Assembly (NCBI RefSeq): GCF_030287445.1
Contig: NZ_JASVWB010000002.1
Span: 248,001-312,000, forward strand
DNA length: 64,000 bases
Direction: 5' to 3'
DNA from: Streptomyces sp. ALI-76-A
GTDB lineage: Bacteria; Actinomycetota; Actinomycetes; Streptomycetales; Streptomycetaceae
The notes below the pieces were generated by a model. It made no database searches. It was not told where the DNA came from and saw only the letters and a list, made by a program, of their open reading frames with translations. Positions 7,745 to 16,042 of the stretch are shown here, piece by piece. Positions within the stretch are counted from its first letter, which is position 1. The number at the start of each line of letters is the position of its first letter. The translations under genes were made by a program, and so were the position numbers.

Positions 7745-9331
7745 TCACGTCGTCCCCGCCGGGGTCCGCAGGAGAGCTCGGGTCGCCGCGTGGCCTGGAG
7801 TGGTGAAGACGGTTGCCGTGGGGCCGGAGTCGACGGTGCGACCCGCGTCGAGGACGGTGACGGTGTCGGTGCGGTCCGCGATGAGCGGGAGGTCGTGGCT
7901 GATGAGGACGAGGGCCGTGCCGCGCTCCTCTCGCAGCCGGACCAGCAGGTCCATGATTGTCTCGGCGGTGGCGGAGTCCAGCGCCGAGGTGACCTCGTCG
8001 CAGATAAGGACGTCCGGATCGGCGGCCAGCGCCCGGGCGATGGCCACGCGCTGACGCTGGCCGCCGGACAGTTCGTGCGGATAGCGGTCGGCGAACTCAG
8101 GTGGCATACCGACCTGTTCGAGCAGCTCCATCACGCGCGAGGCCACTTCGCCCGCCCCGCACCGACGGTGCAGTCGTATCGGCCTGCCGACCGTGGCGCC
8201 GACCGTGCGGCTGGGATTGAGCGCACCGAGCGGATTCTGCGTGACCAGCTGGATTCGGCGCCGCTGTTCGCGGCTGCGGCCGCGCAGGCCGGTGCTCAGC
8301 AGTACCCCGTCGAGGCTGATCCTCCCTGCGGTGGCCGGCTGCAACCCGACCACGGCACGGACCAGCGTGGTCTTGCCGGATCCCGAGGCACCGACGATCC
8401 CGGTCGCCGAGCCGGGCGCGACAGCGAGGGCGACGCCGTCCAGGACGGGGGCGTCCGAGCGACGGCCGAAGGTGACGCGGAGGTCGCGTACGTCGAGCAT
8501 GGGTTCGGTGGCAGCCGAGGGCGTCAGGCGGTCGTGCGGTGCCTCGGGCGTACGGGTTGCGGCGTTCGCTCCTCGATAGGTGCCGGTATACGGGCTGACG
8601 TACGTGCCGAGTTCCACCACCTCGTCCGCGATCCGTTCGACGAGTTCGGGGTCGTGGCAGGAGAGCGCGACGGCGAGGTGGTGCTCAGCGGCCAGGTGCC
8701 CTAGCAGCTCACCGATTTCGTCGCGGAGTTCGGGGTGGAGCCCGGCGGTGGGTTCGTCCAGGAGCAGGACCTCGGGGCGGCGGGCCAGGGCGCGGGCGAG
8801 GGCCACTCGGCGCTGTTGTCCGCCGGACAGGGCGGCGGGGCGGCGGGCGGCGAGGGATCCATCGTCCGGGAGCCGTACCTCGGCGAGGAGCGTCCGTATC
8901 GCCTTCGGAGTCCGGTCGTCGGCGAGTTCGCGGAGCAAGGAGCGCACGCGCATACGGGGGTTCAGTCCCGAGCCGGGGTCCTGGCCGACGTAGGCGAGCC
9001 GCTCACGGCGCAGGGTGCGCAACTCCCGTTCGGGCAGGGCGAACACGTCGTGGCCGAGGACTTCGACCCGGCCGGCGGTGCGCCGGGTGCCGGGTGGCAG
9101 CAGTCCGGTGAGGGCTCGCAGCAGCGTGGTCTTGCCGGAGCCGGAGGGGCCAGTGAGAGCGACGACCCTGCCCGGGTGGAGAGCGAGCGCGGCGTCCTTG
9201 AGGATCACCTGGTCGGGGGCGGCGACGGTGAGGCCTGAGACCTTGACTGCTGCTTCGGCCGGGGAACTTGCGATGCCGTCGGAGGTCGAGTTGTCGTCGT
9301 CCTGCCGGTATCGGTCGGGTACGTGGCTCAC
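7745..9331 (-). CDS. Fused double ATPase of a peptide/opine-type ABC importer
   Basis: A 528-residue protein with two complete ABC ATPase domains, equivalent to DppD and DppF joined in one chain. Domain 1 has Walker A GPSGSGKTTLLRAL (about 60), Q-loop YVGQDPGSGLNPRM, signature LSGGQQRRVALARAL, Walker B LLLDEPTAGLHPE and an H-loop SCHDPE. Domain 2 has GASGSGKTTLVRAV, QNPLGALNPSRTV, LSGGQRQRVAIARAL and LICDEVTSALD with SHDLPL. It is the last gene of a four-gene operon; its GTG start overlaps the permease stop (GTGA). It should energise import of the substrate bound by the lipoprotein at 11248-12804, and iron boxes upstream of that gene suggest iron control. Confidence 0.9.
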   Translation of the reverse strand: MSHVPDRYRQDDDNSTSDGIASSPAEAAVKVSGLTVAAPDQVILKDAALALHPGRVVALTGPSGSGKTTLLRALTGLLPPGTRRTAGRVEVLGHDVFALPERELRTLRRERLAYVGQDPGSGLNPRMRVRSLLRELADDRTPKAIRTLLAEVRLPDDGSLAARRPAALSGGQQRRVALARALARRPEVLLLDEPTAGLHPELRDEIGELLGHLAAEHHLAVALSCHDPELVERIADEVVELGTYVSPYTGTYRGANAATRTPEAPHDRLTPSAATEPMLDVRDLRVTFGRRSDAPVLDGVALAVAPGSATGIVGASGSGKTTLVRAVVGLQPATAGRISLDGVLLSTGLRGRSREQRRRIQLVTQNPLGALNPSRTVGATVGRPIRLHRRCGAGEVASRVMELLEQVGMPPEFADRYPHELSGGQRQRVAIARALAADPDVLICDEVTSALDSATAETIMDLLVRLREERGTALVLISHDLPLIADRTDTVTVLDAGRTVDSGPTATVFTTPGHAATRALLRTPAGTT

Positions 9332-10143
9332 AGAACGCTCACCGCCTTACGACCGGTCTGCGGGGCGAGGCCCGCCGCGGCGAGGTTGACGCTGAGGGCG
9401 AGGAGGCCGATGGCGATGCTGGGGGCGACGACGGCCCAGGGGTTGAGCAAGATCCCGGGGGAGTTCTCGCGGATCATCAACGCCCAGTCCGCGGCCGGCG
9501 GTTGGGGACCGACTTGGAGGAACCCGGCCGTGGCGACCAAGTAGACGGCGGCGACGAAGCGCAGGCCGAACAGAGCCAGGAGAGTGGCGCGCAGGTTGGG
9601 CAGGACCTCGCGCAGGACAAGGTGCCAGAGGCGTTCGCCGCCCGCCGCGGCAGCCTCGACGTATCCGGAGGCGGCGACGGGAGCCGCCGCGCCGGCCGCG
9701 AGCCGCACCGCGTACGGCACACCGAGCAGTACGGCGGCGGTGATGACGGCGAACCGGCCACCGTCCGGCCATGACAGAGCGACCAGGAGAATGCCCAGCA
9801 CGGCGGGCAGCAGCATCAGCACGTCGGCGACCCGTTCCACCAGGCGCCCGACGCGTGGCCGCAGCGCACCGATCGCACCGAGTACCGCCGCGCTGCCGGT
9901 GACCACCACCGCGACCAGCAGCGAGGAGAACACCAGCTCACGGCCGCCGGCCAGCAGCCGCGTGAGCACGTCCCGGCCTAGTTGGTCGCCGCCGAGCACG
10001 GCACCGGCGCCCGGTTCCCCGTACGGCGCGGTGACCGGCGCGTCGATGGCGTGCGGCGCGAGCCAGGGTCCGGCAAGGGCGAGGCAGACGAGCAGCAGGG
10101 CGGGCAGCACACGTATGAGCGTGGCACGCGTTCGGGGGGTCAT
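9328..10143 (-). CDS. ABC importer permease, DppC/OppC type
   Basis: A 271-residue inner-membrane protein with an N-terminal transmembrane segment (RVLPALLLVCLALAGPWLAP) followed by the five-helix BPD_transp_1 core. The motif LGGDQLGRDVLTRLLAG at about 50-66 is the family signature after the first helix. The EAA-type loop facing the ATPase lies at about 160-180 (YVEAAAAGGERLWHLVLREV). It starts in the stop codon of a 34-codon ORF (ATGA) and its stop overlaps the ATPase start, so the genes are translationally coupled. It pairs with the DppB-like permease at 10241-11251. Confidence 0.9.
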   Translation of the reverse strand: MTPRTRATLIRVLPALLLVCLALAGPWLAPHAIDAPVTAPYGEPGAGAVLGGDQLGRDVLTRLLAGGRELVFSSLLVAVVVTGSAAVLGAIGALRPRVGRLVERVADVLMLLPAVLGILLVALSWPDGGRFAVITAAVLLGVPYAVRLAAGAAAPVAASGYVEAAAAGGERLWHLVLREVLPNLRATLLALFGLRFVAAVYLVATAGFLQVGPQPPAADWALMIRENSPGILLNPWAVVAPSIAIGLLALSVNLAAAGLAPQTGRKAVSVL

Positions 10144-10244
10144 CGCCGGCCTCCGGCATCGAGAGCGCTGGCATAGATGGCTACCGCATCGAGAGCGCTG
10201 GCAAAGATGGCTACCGCATTCACCGGCAGCCGCTGGGGGTTCAT
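10140..10244 (-). CDS. 34-residue coupled micro-ORF between two permease genes
   Basis: ATG at 10242-10244 overlaps the stop of the DppB-like gene (ATGA), and its TGA at 10140-10142 overlaps the start of the DppC-like gene (ATGA). Every base between the permeases is therefore in this frame. The peptide starts MNPQRLPVN and then holds two copies of the decapeptide AVAIFASALD / AVAIYASALD, a direct result of a 30-bp DNA duplication. It is mildly hydrophobic but short. I know no family for it. It may serve only to couple translation, or may have arisen when a duplication moved the original start. Confidence 0.45.
   Translation of the reverse strand: MNPQRLPVNAVAIFASALDAVAIYASALDAGGRR
10156..10215. 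repeat. 30-bp tandem duplication inside the micro-ORF
   Basis: Two adjacent 30-base units (10156-10185 and 10186-10215) beginning gcatcgagagcgctggca differ at one base (atagatgg versus aaagatgg). The unit length is a multiple of three, so it preserves the frame of the 34-codon ORF. Confidence 0.85.
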
Positions 10245-11251
10245 CGCCGTGCTCCCGCCGTCAGGTCCCGTACAAGGTCGGCCAGGAGCAGTACGCCGGT
10301 GATGACCGCGCCCGACAGAGCGGTCACGCCGGCGATGACGGGACTGTCGCGGTCGGTGACCGCGGAGGCGAGGACGGAGCCGATGCCGGGGTAGTTGAAG
10401 ATGGTCTCCACGACGACGGCGCCGCCGAGGAGCATGCCCGTGGAGGTGGCGAGGCCTGCGGTGATGGTGGGCAGGGCGCCGGGCAGGACGTGGTGGGTGA
10501 GGACGCGGTGGGGTGGAAGGCCGTCCAGGACAGCGGTCTCCACGTGCGGCGCGCGGGCCTCGTCGGCGAGGGCGGCGCGCACGATGCGCACGTTCCAGCC
10601 CGCCTGCGGGATGGTCAGGGCGAGCGCGGGCAGGACCAGCATCTCCCAGGAGGCGGGAGTTCCGTCGGCGTCGGCGATGGTCACGGCGGGCAGCCACCCT
10701 GTCCACAGTGACAGCACAAGGACCAGGGCCACGGCAACCACGAACTCGGGGAGGGCCAGCACCGCGGTGGCCGTGGCGGACACCGCCCGGTCGACCCGGC
10801 CGCCCGGGCGGAGCGCGGCCCAGCAGCCGAGCACGGTGGACAGCAGGGCGGTGAGCAGCAGCCCCAGGCCGCCCAGCAACAGCGTGTTCGGGAACGCGGT
10901 CGAGAGGAGGTCCATGACCTTCTCGCCGCGTGCCGAGGTACCCAGATCCCCGGTGGGCAGGCCGCTCATCCAGTTCCAGAAGCGTTCCAGGACCGGCCGG
11001 TCGAGGCCGAGCAGCTGGCGCCGCTCCTCGGTGTCGGCGGCGCTCTCGCCGCGCTCGGAGGTGGCCGTCGCCGCGTCGCCCGGCAACAGTTCGACCGTGG
11101 CGAAGACAAGCGCGAGGAGCACCGCGAGCAGTACCGCCCGTTTGAGGACGACGAGGCCGGCCCGGGCGAGCAGCCGGACGGGAACGCGGGCTGGCCGGGC
11201 CTTCTCCGCCACGGGAGGGAGCCCGGCCGGCGCGGCCGTGTCAGGCGTCAA
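10241..11251 (-). CDS. ABC importer permease, DppB/OppB type
   Basis: Inner-membrane permease of about 335 residues with the BPD_transp_1 fold. An N-terminal helix (LKRAVLLAVLLALVFATVEL) is followed by a short outer segment (GDAATATSERGES) and five core helices. The EAA loop is around ALADEARAPHVETAVLDGLP, and the signature VETIFNYPGIGSVL near the end is typical of DppB proteins. The start is uncertain. TTG at 11251 overlaps the stop of the binding-protein gene (TTGA), GTG at 11212 is an alternative, and an ATG at 11356 would overlap the upstream gene by over 100 bases. None has a strong ribosome binding site. Confidence 0.85.
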   Translation of the reverse strand: MTPDTAAPAGLPPVAEKARPARVPVRLLARAGLVVLKRAVLLAVLLALVFATVELLPGDAATATSERGESAADTEERRQLLGLDRPVLERFWNWMSGLPTGDLGTSARGEKVMDLLSTAFPNTLLLGGLGLLLTALLSTVLGCWAALRPGGRVDRAVSATATAVLALPEFVVAVALVLVLSLWTGWLPAVTIADADGTPASWEMLVLPALALTIPQAGWNVRIVRAALADEARAPHVETAVLDGLPPHRVLTHHVLPGALPTITAGLATSTGMLLGGAVVVETIFNYPGIGSVLASAVTDRDSPVIAGVTALSGAVITGVLLLADLVRDLTAGARR

Positions 11252-12804
11252 CGGGCCAGCCAGGCCTGTTCGAGCTGGACCCTGCCGTAACCGGGCAGCG
11301 TGGGCAGCCCGTGGACGACGGACCCGGCGAGGTCGATGCCGTCGGCCATACCCCACAGGAGGTAGCCGGAGCTGTCGTATTCGATCTTCTGAAGTTGCTT
11401 GAGCAGCGCGGTGCGCTCACTCGCGTCGGCGGTGCCGATGGCCTTCTCGTACGCCGTGTCGAAGGCATCGTCCTTCCAGCCGGCCTCATTCTGGCCGCTG
11501 TCGGAGACCATCGTCTTGCTGGCGAAGAAGACCACGGAGTCGTTGGTGCCCCAGTAGGTGGTGTACAGGTCGCCCTTGAGCCAGGTCTTGTCCCAGAAGG
11601 TCCCCGACTCCTGCTTGACGACCTTCACCTTTACCCCGGCCTCGCGGATCTGGGTGGCGAAGAGGCTGGCCGACTCGGCGAGGCCGGAGATGTCCTCGGT
11701 GGTGTACAGCTCGTACGTCTTGGAGATGTCGAACTTCGCCTCCTTGAGCAGTTCCTTGGCCTTGGCGAGGTCGCGGGTGCGCTGCGGGAGGCTCTTGTCG
11801 TAGGCCGGGTCGCCGGTGCCGAGGACGTCGTTGGCGACGGTGCCGTAGCCGGACAGAACCTGCTTGACCATGGCCTCACGGTCGACGGCCAGGCGCAGTG
11901 CCTCGCGGACCTTGGGGTCGGCGAAGGGTCCGTCGGCGGTGCGCATGACGATGGGCATCGCCATGTCGTTGGGGCGGCGGATCGTCTGGATGTCCCCCCG
12001 GCCCTTGGCGGTACGGGCGGCGACGGCACCGACGTTGGAGGCGACGTCGATCTGGCCTGCGAGCAGGGCGCTGGCCATGGCCTGCGGGCTCTCGAAGATC
12101 TTCACCTCGATGGCGTCGAGGTACACCTCGCCGCCGTACCAGTTGTCGTTGCGGACAAGGCGGGCGTTGCCGCCGCGGAACCAGTCGAGCTTGAAGGGGC
12201 CGGTGCCGGGGGCCTTGGCGATGTCCTTGTCGGCGGTGCCCTTGGGTATGACGAAGGTGGTGAGGCGGGTCAGCAGGGGGAGTTCGGCGTTGGCGTAGTC
12301 GGAGACGAGGACGACGGTGTCGGTGCCCTCGGCGCTGATGTTCTTCCCCTGGATGCCCGGCAGCCGGGAGGCGCCGGCCGGGGTGGCGCGCAGCCGCTTG
12401 AGCGAGAAGACGATGTCCTCGGCGGTGACCGGTGAACCGTTGTGGAACTTCGCGCCCTTGGCGATCGTGAACCGCCACGTCTTCAAATCGTCGGAGGCTT
12501 TCCAGCTCGCTGCGAGCCGTGGCTCGGTGTTGGGTTTGGTGCCGGGCACGGTGAGCGTGTCGTAGAGCAGGCTGAGGATCAGGTAGTCGCTCTCGTTGGC
12601 CTGAGTGCCGTGGGGGTCGCGGGTGATGGCGCCCGCGCGGCCCAGCGCGCCGACCCGCAGCGTGCCGCCCTTGCGGGGCTTGGCCGAGCCGCCGGTGGCG
12701 GAACCGGTCGGCTCCTCGTCGCTGCCGCCCCCGCAGGCGGTCAGCAGGGCGCCCGCGCCGAGGGCGCCGCCGACCAAGAGCATGTGACGTCGCGTCAGCT
12801 CCAC
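11248..12804 (-). CDS. Family-5 solute-binding lipoprotein (peptide/opine/nickel type)
   Basis: A 518-residue extracytoplasmic lipoprotein. The N-terminus has a twin-arginine-like start (LTRRHMLLVGG) and the lipobox LLTAC at about 20-24. Family SBP_bac_5 hallmarks follow: PRKGGTLRVGA, ESDYLILSLLYDTLT, PRLAASWKASDDLKTWRFTI, GAKFHNGSPVTAEDIVFSLK, and PKVREALRLAVDREAMVKQV. The GTG start at 12804 has GAGGAA seven bases upstream. Members bind peptides, nickel chelates or opine metallophores. The two iron-box-like sites upstream favour a metal-chelate substrate over nutritional peptides, but that is an inference from context. First gene of a permease/ATPase operon. Confidence 0.9.
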   Translation of the reverse strand: MELTRRHMLLVGGALGAGALLTACGGGSDEEPTGSATGGSAKPRKGGTLRVGALGRAGAITRDPHGTQANESDYLILSLLYDTLTVPGTKPNTEPRLAASWKASDDLKTWRFTIAKGAKFHNGSPVTAEDIVFSLKRLRATPAGASRLPGIQGKNISAEGTDTVVLVSDYANAELPLLTRLTTFVIPKGTADKDIAKAPGTGPFKLDWFRGGNARLVRNDNWYGGEVYLDAIEVKIFESPQAMASALLAGQIDVASNVGAVAARTAKGRGDIQTIRRPNDMAMPIVMRTADGPFADPKVREALRLAVDREAMVKQVLSGYGTVANDVLGTGDPAYDKSLPQRTRDLAKAKELLKEAKFDISKTYELYTTEDISGLAESASLFATQIREAGVKVKVVKQESGTFWDKTWLKGDLYTTYWGTNDSVVFFASKTMVSDSGQNEAGWKDDAFDTAYEKAIGTADASERTALLKQLQKIEYDSSGYLLWGMADGIDLAGSVVHGLPTLPGYGRVQLEQAWLAR

Positions 12805-12833
12805 TTGTTCCTCATTTTCCCGCAGTTGGCTGA

Positions 12834-12852
12834 ATTGCTTAGCCTTACCTAC
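12834..12852 (-). promoter_or_regulatory. Iron-box-like site (DmdR1/IdeR type), proximal to the transporter operon
   Basis: The 19 bases attgcttagccttacctac match the iron-box consensus TWAGGTWAGSCTWACCTWA at about 15 positions, best in the right half (AGCCTTACCTA). It lies 30 bases upstream of the binding-protein start, where a bound repressor would block transcription of the ABC importer. Confidence 0.55.
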
Positions 12853-12904
12853 CCTGCGCCACCCCTGTGCGACAAGACCACGAACAGTGTGACATAGATC
12901 TTTC

Positions 12905-12923
12905 TTAGGTAAGCCTTCCCTAT
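12905..12923 (+). promoter_or_regulatory. Iron box (DmdR1/IdeR type) for the plus-strand arm
   Basis: The 19 bases ttaggtaagccttccctat fit TWAGGTWAGSCTWACCTWA with a single mismatch. It sits 18 bases upstream of the ATG at 12941 that opens the Y4yA-type gene. With the site at 12834-12852 it makes a divergent, iron-controlled promoter region. Confidence 0.7.
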
Positions 12924-12940
12924 TTTCCTGGGAGCTGACT

Positions 12941-13591
12941 ATGTTTCCGACGAGCTACCCCGAAGCTCTTCCGGTCCATCCGGTCCATCCGGTCCATCCG
13001 GTCCACTCCGGGGAAGCCCGCTTCGCCATGCCCGTACCACTCCCTCGTCGCCGGAGCCGACGCCCTGCGCGCCCTGCCTACGCGCCCTGCTCACGACGAC
13101 CCCGGCCGGCGAGGACCTGAACCTGGCCGAACTGCTACGGACGGCAGGGGTCACCCTGCTCGTCGAGCCGGAACGGGCCCTGCTGGACCACGGGTCCACG
13201 GCACCAAGGAACGCGACGGCTACGACATCCTCACCGTGGACGGCAGCAGCCTCAGCCTGTCCGAGCAAGGGTTCGACAACGAGTTCCTGCCCGACCCGAT
13301 ACTCGTACCGCTCGAGCGCCCGGACCTCGCCGACGGCGGCCTCTACCCCGCGTGCGTGGGCGCCGCCACCTGCCTGGAGTCGGACATGGTGACCTGGCGC
13401 ACGATCCCCTTCCCGGTCCGGCCGGCCGTCAGGCGATCTGCTCGTGGACCTCACCACCGCGGGCTACCAGACGGACTCCAACGAGTCGCCCCTTCCACGA
13501 GCTGCCGCTGCCACCCAAGGTCGTCATCGACACCCCCTCGTCCGCCGCCGTCTCCGCCCGTCCCCGCTGGCGTCTCGACCGCCACCCGTAG
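12941..13591 (+). pseudogene. Y4yA-family PLP-dependent decarboxylase-like enzyme, degraded
   Basis: Pieces of one protein occur in three frames. They are an N-terminal start MFPTSYPEAL behind a GGAG site; LAELLRTAGVTLLVEPERAL; then GYDILTVDGSSLSLSEQGFD, NEFLPDPILVP and CVGAATCLESDMVTWRTIPF; and finally GYQTDSNESP and FHELPLPPKVVI. This order is the C-terminal half of type-III-fold PLP enzymes of the Y4yA group (a carboxy-terminal CxxxDxxxW segment with SxCxESDM). The PLP-binding barrel with its lysine is missing, so the gene is dead. It is followed 14 bases later by the second PLP gene and then the MATE gene, with an iron box upstream. Confidence 0.6.
12971..13006. repeat. 9-bp tandem repeat, four copies
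   Basis: The unit ccggtccat is repeated four times (last copy ending cac). In the frame from ATG 12941 it encodes PVH repeated. It lies at the start of the degraded Y4yA-type gene, and repeat slippage here may have contributed to loss of function. Confidence 0.85.
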
Positions 13592-13604
13592 GGAGCTCCC
13601 CGCC

Positions 13605-14186
13605 ATGAACAACGACCCCCTGCACCGTCCGGCCATCGTCCGCCAGGTCTCCGAACTCATCGGCGCCACACCACTGTTCGCACTGTGCCGCCCCGAGAGC
13701 GACGCACGGCTGCTGCTGAAGCTGGAGCAGTTCAACCCCACCGGTACGGCGAAGACACGCATGGCCCGGCAGATGGTGATCGACGCCGAGGAGCGCGGCC
13801 TGCTGCGCACCGGCGGCCGGATCATCGAGTCCACCTCCGGCAGCACCGGCCTCGGCCTCGCGGTCGTCGCCGCCGAGCGCGGCTACACGTTCACCGCGGT
13901 CGTCGACCACCACGTCGCCAGGGACAAACTGCGCGCCATGCAGGCCATGGGCACCGAACTCGGCTCGGCGGGCGGAGTGGTGTACGAGGTACTGACCCGG
14001 ATGACCTCTCTCGCGCCGGGGACGACTATGGTCGCCCTGATCAACGACGGCGGCGAGAAGTACCTGGACACCGTCTCCGACGACGACTGGATGAGCGCCC
14101 GGGACCTGCTCGCCCCCGACGTCGAACGCGAGGTGGACGAACTGCTCGCCAAGCTCCGCCGCGTCGCGCCGGAAGCCCTGGCGTAA
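13605..14186 (+). pseudogene. Cysteine-synthase-like PLP enzyme with an internal deletion
   Basis: From ATG 13605 (GGGAG upstream) the product is 193 residues, against about 310 for relatives such as SbnA and CysK. The N-terminal domain is normal. It has ELIGATPLFAL, the PLP-lysine region NPTGTAKTRMA, and the substrate loop STSGSTGLGLAV. At DKLRAMQAMGTELGSAGG it jumps without a frameshift to the C-terminal part (LAPGTTMVALINDGGEKYLD). About 110-120 residues are absent, including the Gly-rich loop that binds the PLP phosphate. The protein is therefore probably inactive. In intact loci such enzymes make diaminopropionate-type precursors for siderophores; here that is only inferred from the neighbours. 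Confidence 0.75.
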
Positions 14187-14247
14187 CAGCCCAGAGCAGC
14201 CCCGTCGTCCACCCCTTCGTACAGTCCCGCACACAGGAACGGACCCG

Positions 14248-15666
14248 ATGCCGCCCGCCCTCGCCCGCCTCCTCGGTGACAGCCGCACCCTCGCCTCGCT
14301 CGCCGTGCCGCTGGCGCTGACCCAGCTCGCCCAGGTCGCCCTCACCACCACCGACACCATCATGATGGGTCTGCTCGGCACCGAGGCCCTGGCGGCGGGC
14401 GGCCTCGCCGTGGTGATCTTCAACCAGCTGCGCACCATGGGCGTCGGCATGGTCACCGCCGTCGGCAACCAGGTCGCGGCGGCCGACGCGCGGGCGGAAT
14501 CGGCCAGGGACGGCGCCGGCCACGCCGACAAGGCATCCGCCGAGGACGAGGTCCGGGACCTCGTCCGGGCGAGCCTGCTCCTGTCGACCCTGGCAGGTAT
14601 CGCGGGCGCCGTCCTGATGGTGCTCATCGGGCATGCCGTGATCTGGCTCGGCCAGGACCCGGACGTGGTCGACGCCGCCAAGCCGATCCTCTACACCATG
14701 GCGCCCGGCCTGATCCCCTGTCTGTGGTTCCAGGCGATACGGCAGTTCACCGTCGGCATGCGCCGCCCACAGGCCCTGCTACGCATCACCTTCGCGTCGA
14801 TCGCCGTCAACCCGGGCCTCAACTGGGTCCTCATCCACGGCACCTGGATCTTCCCGGACCTGGGGCTGCCGGGCATCGGCCTGTCCACCAGCCTGGTGTA
14901 CGCCCTGTCGTGCCTGGCCCTGTACTTCTCCGCCCGGCGCGACGCCCGGCTCGCCCCGGTGCTGTCGCTCGCCATCTGGAAGACCCGCCCGGCCACGCTG
15001 CGCAGGCTCACCGGGCTGGGTACGCCGATCGCCGCCACCTACGGCTCCGAGGCCGGATTCTTCTTCGTCGTCGCGCTCTTCGCGGGCAGCTTCGGCACGG
15101 CCGCGCTGGCCGCTCACACGGCCGTCAACCAGCTCGTCTACATCGTCTTCCAGATCGCCGTCGGCCTCTCCCACGCCGCGTCCATCGGCGTGAGCCGCGA
15201 GCTGGCCCTGCACAACCTGGCCGCGGCCCAGCGCCTGAAGACCACGGCCCTCGCCTGCGCGGCGGCGGTGATGGCCGTGGTCGCGCTGGTGTACATGACC
15301 GTGCCCCAGCTGGTGCTCGCCCCCTTCTTCGACACCGGTGACCACAGGGCGATCGAAATCGCCACACAGCTGCTCCTCGTCGCCGCGGTCCTGCAGTTCT
15401 TCGACTGCGCGCAAAACATCGGCGTAGGTCTGCTGCGCGGCCTCGACGACACCAAGGGTGGCTTCCACGTCACCCTCGTCGGCTACTGGCTCGTGGGCCT
15501 GCCCGCCGCGGCCCTCCTCGGCCTCGCCATCGGCTTGGACACCCTCGGCATCTGGCTCGGCCTCCTCACCGGCCTCGCCACCACCGCCGTACTCCTCCTA
15601 CGCCGCTTCAACCGAGGCCTCGGCCGACTCCCCCGAACGACGGAACCGACGCCGTCCCAGGCCTGA
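14248..15666 (+). CDS. MATE-family efflux transporter
   Basis: A 472-residue inner-membrane protein with about 12 hydrophobic helices in two related bundles, typical of MATE sodium- or proton-coupled exporters. Helix 1-2 contains PLALTQLAQVALTTTDTIMM, the usual MATE entry, and the second bundle begins GLGTPIAATYGSEAGFFFVV. An unusually hydrophilic insertion (ADARAESARDGAGHADKASA) lies in an early loop. Start ATG 14248 has AGGAA upstream. It follows the broken PLP genes by 61 bases and is likely in the same iron-controlled operon, so export of a metallophore is plausible. Drug efflux is the alternative. Confidence 0.88.
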   Translation: MPPALARLLGDSRTLASLAVPLALTQLAQVALTTTDTIMMGLLGTEALAAGGLAVVIFNQLRTMGVGMVTAVGNQVAAADARAESARDGAGHADKASAEDEVRDLVRASLLLSTLAGIAGAVLMVLIGHAVIWLGQDPDVVDAAKPILYTMAPGLIPCLWFQAIRQFTVGMRRPQALLRITFASIAVNPGLNWVLIHGTWIFPDLGLPGIGLSTSLVYALSCLALYFSARRDARLAPVLSLAIWKTRPATLRRLTGLGTPIAATYGSEAGFFFVVALFAGSFGTAALAAHTAVNQLVYIVFQIAVGLSHAASIGVSRELALHNLAAAQRLKTTALACAAAVMAVVALVYMTVPQLVLAPFFDTGDHRAIEIATQLLLVAAVLQFFDCAQNIGVGLLRGLDDTKGGFHVTLVGYWLVGLPAAALLGLAIGLDTLGIWLGLLTGLATTAVLLLRRFNRGLGRLPRTTEPTPSQA

Positions 15667-15735
15667 TCACCGAATACGGGGCTCTGAGGTGGTCGTCACG
15701 CACACCTACTGGAACAGCCTCCACCCCTGCGTCCG

Positions 15736-15950
15736 TACCCGATCTGCGGCCTGACTGTGCCGCGGAGCCGAAGTGGGACGGATTTCGGGCTCTGGTCTCC
15801 GTCGAGCGGGGTTGGGTGGTGCTGCGTTCCAGGCGCGGCACCGCGATGGGGCCGTCGTTTCCGGAGGTCGTGGCCGGGGCCGTTCAACTGCCGGACGCGA
15901 CCGTGCTGGACGGCGAGCTGGTCGTATAGGACGCCGCGGGTGTCGACGGT
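15736..15950 (+). pseudogene. ATP-dependent DNA ligase (LigC/LigD-like) fragment
   Basis: Reads AAEPKWDGFRALVSVERGWV, VLRSRRGTAMGPSFPEVV, and LPDATVLDGELVV followed by an in-frame TAG at 15927-15929. EPKWDGFRA is ligase motif I with the lysine that carries AMP, and LDGELV is motif III. The upstream residues and the remaining nucleotidyltransferase and OB domains are missing. A second, independent relic of the same family lies at 60455-60838. Confidence 0.7.
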
Positions 15951-16042
15951 CATGCGATTCCCCACCTCAGGTGGGTTCGGCGTCAGCCAATTCCCCATCC
16001 GCGCGGTCAGGTTTCCCCCGGGGACGGCGGTCGCGAACGGCG

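Noticed and set aside
7445-8704. Long open frame opposite the ABC ATPase gene
   Set aside because: It is the antisense shadow of a gene with intact ABC motifs; the other strand has no domain.
9268-10711. Overlapping open frames opposite the two permeases
   Set aside because: Shadows of coding sequence; no ribosome binding sites and Arg/Ser/Thr-rich composition.
11311-12435. Long open frame opposite the solute-binding protein
   Set aside because: Antisense shadow typical of high-GC DNA; composition is Gly/Val/Leu/Asp-biased with no motifs.
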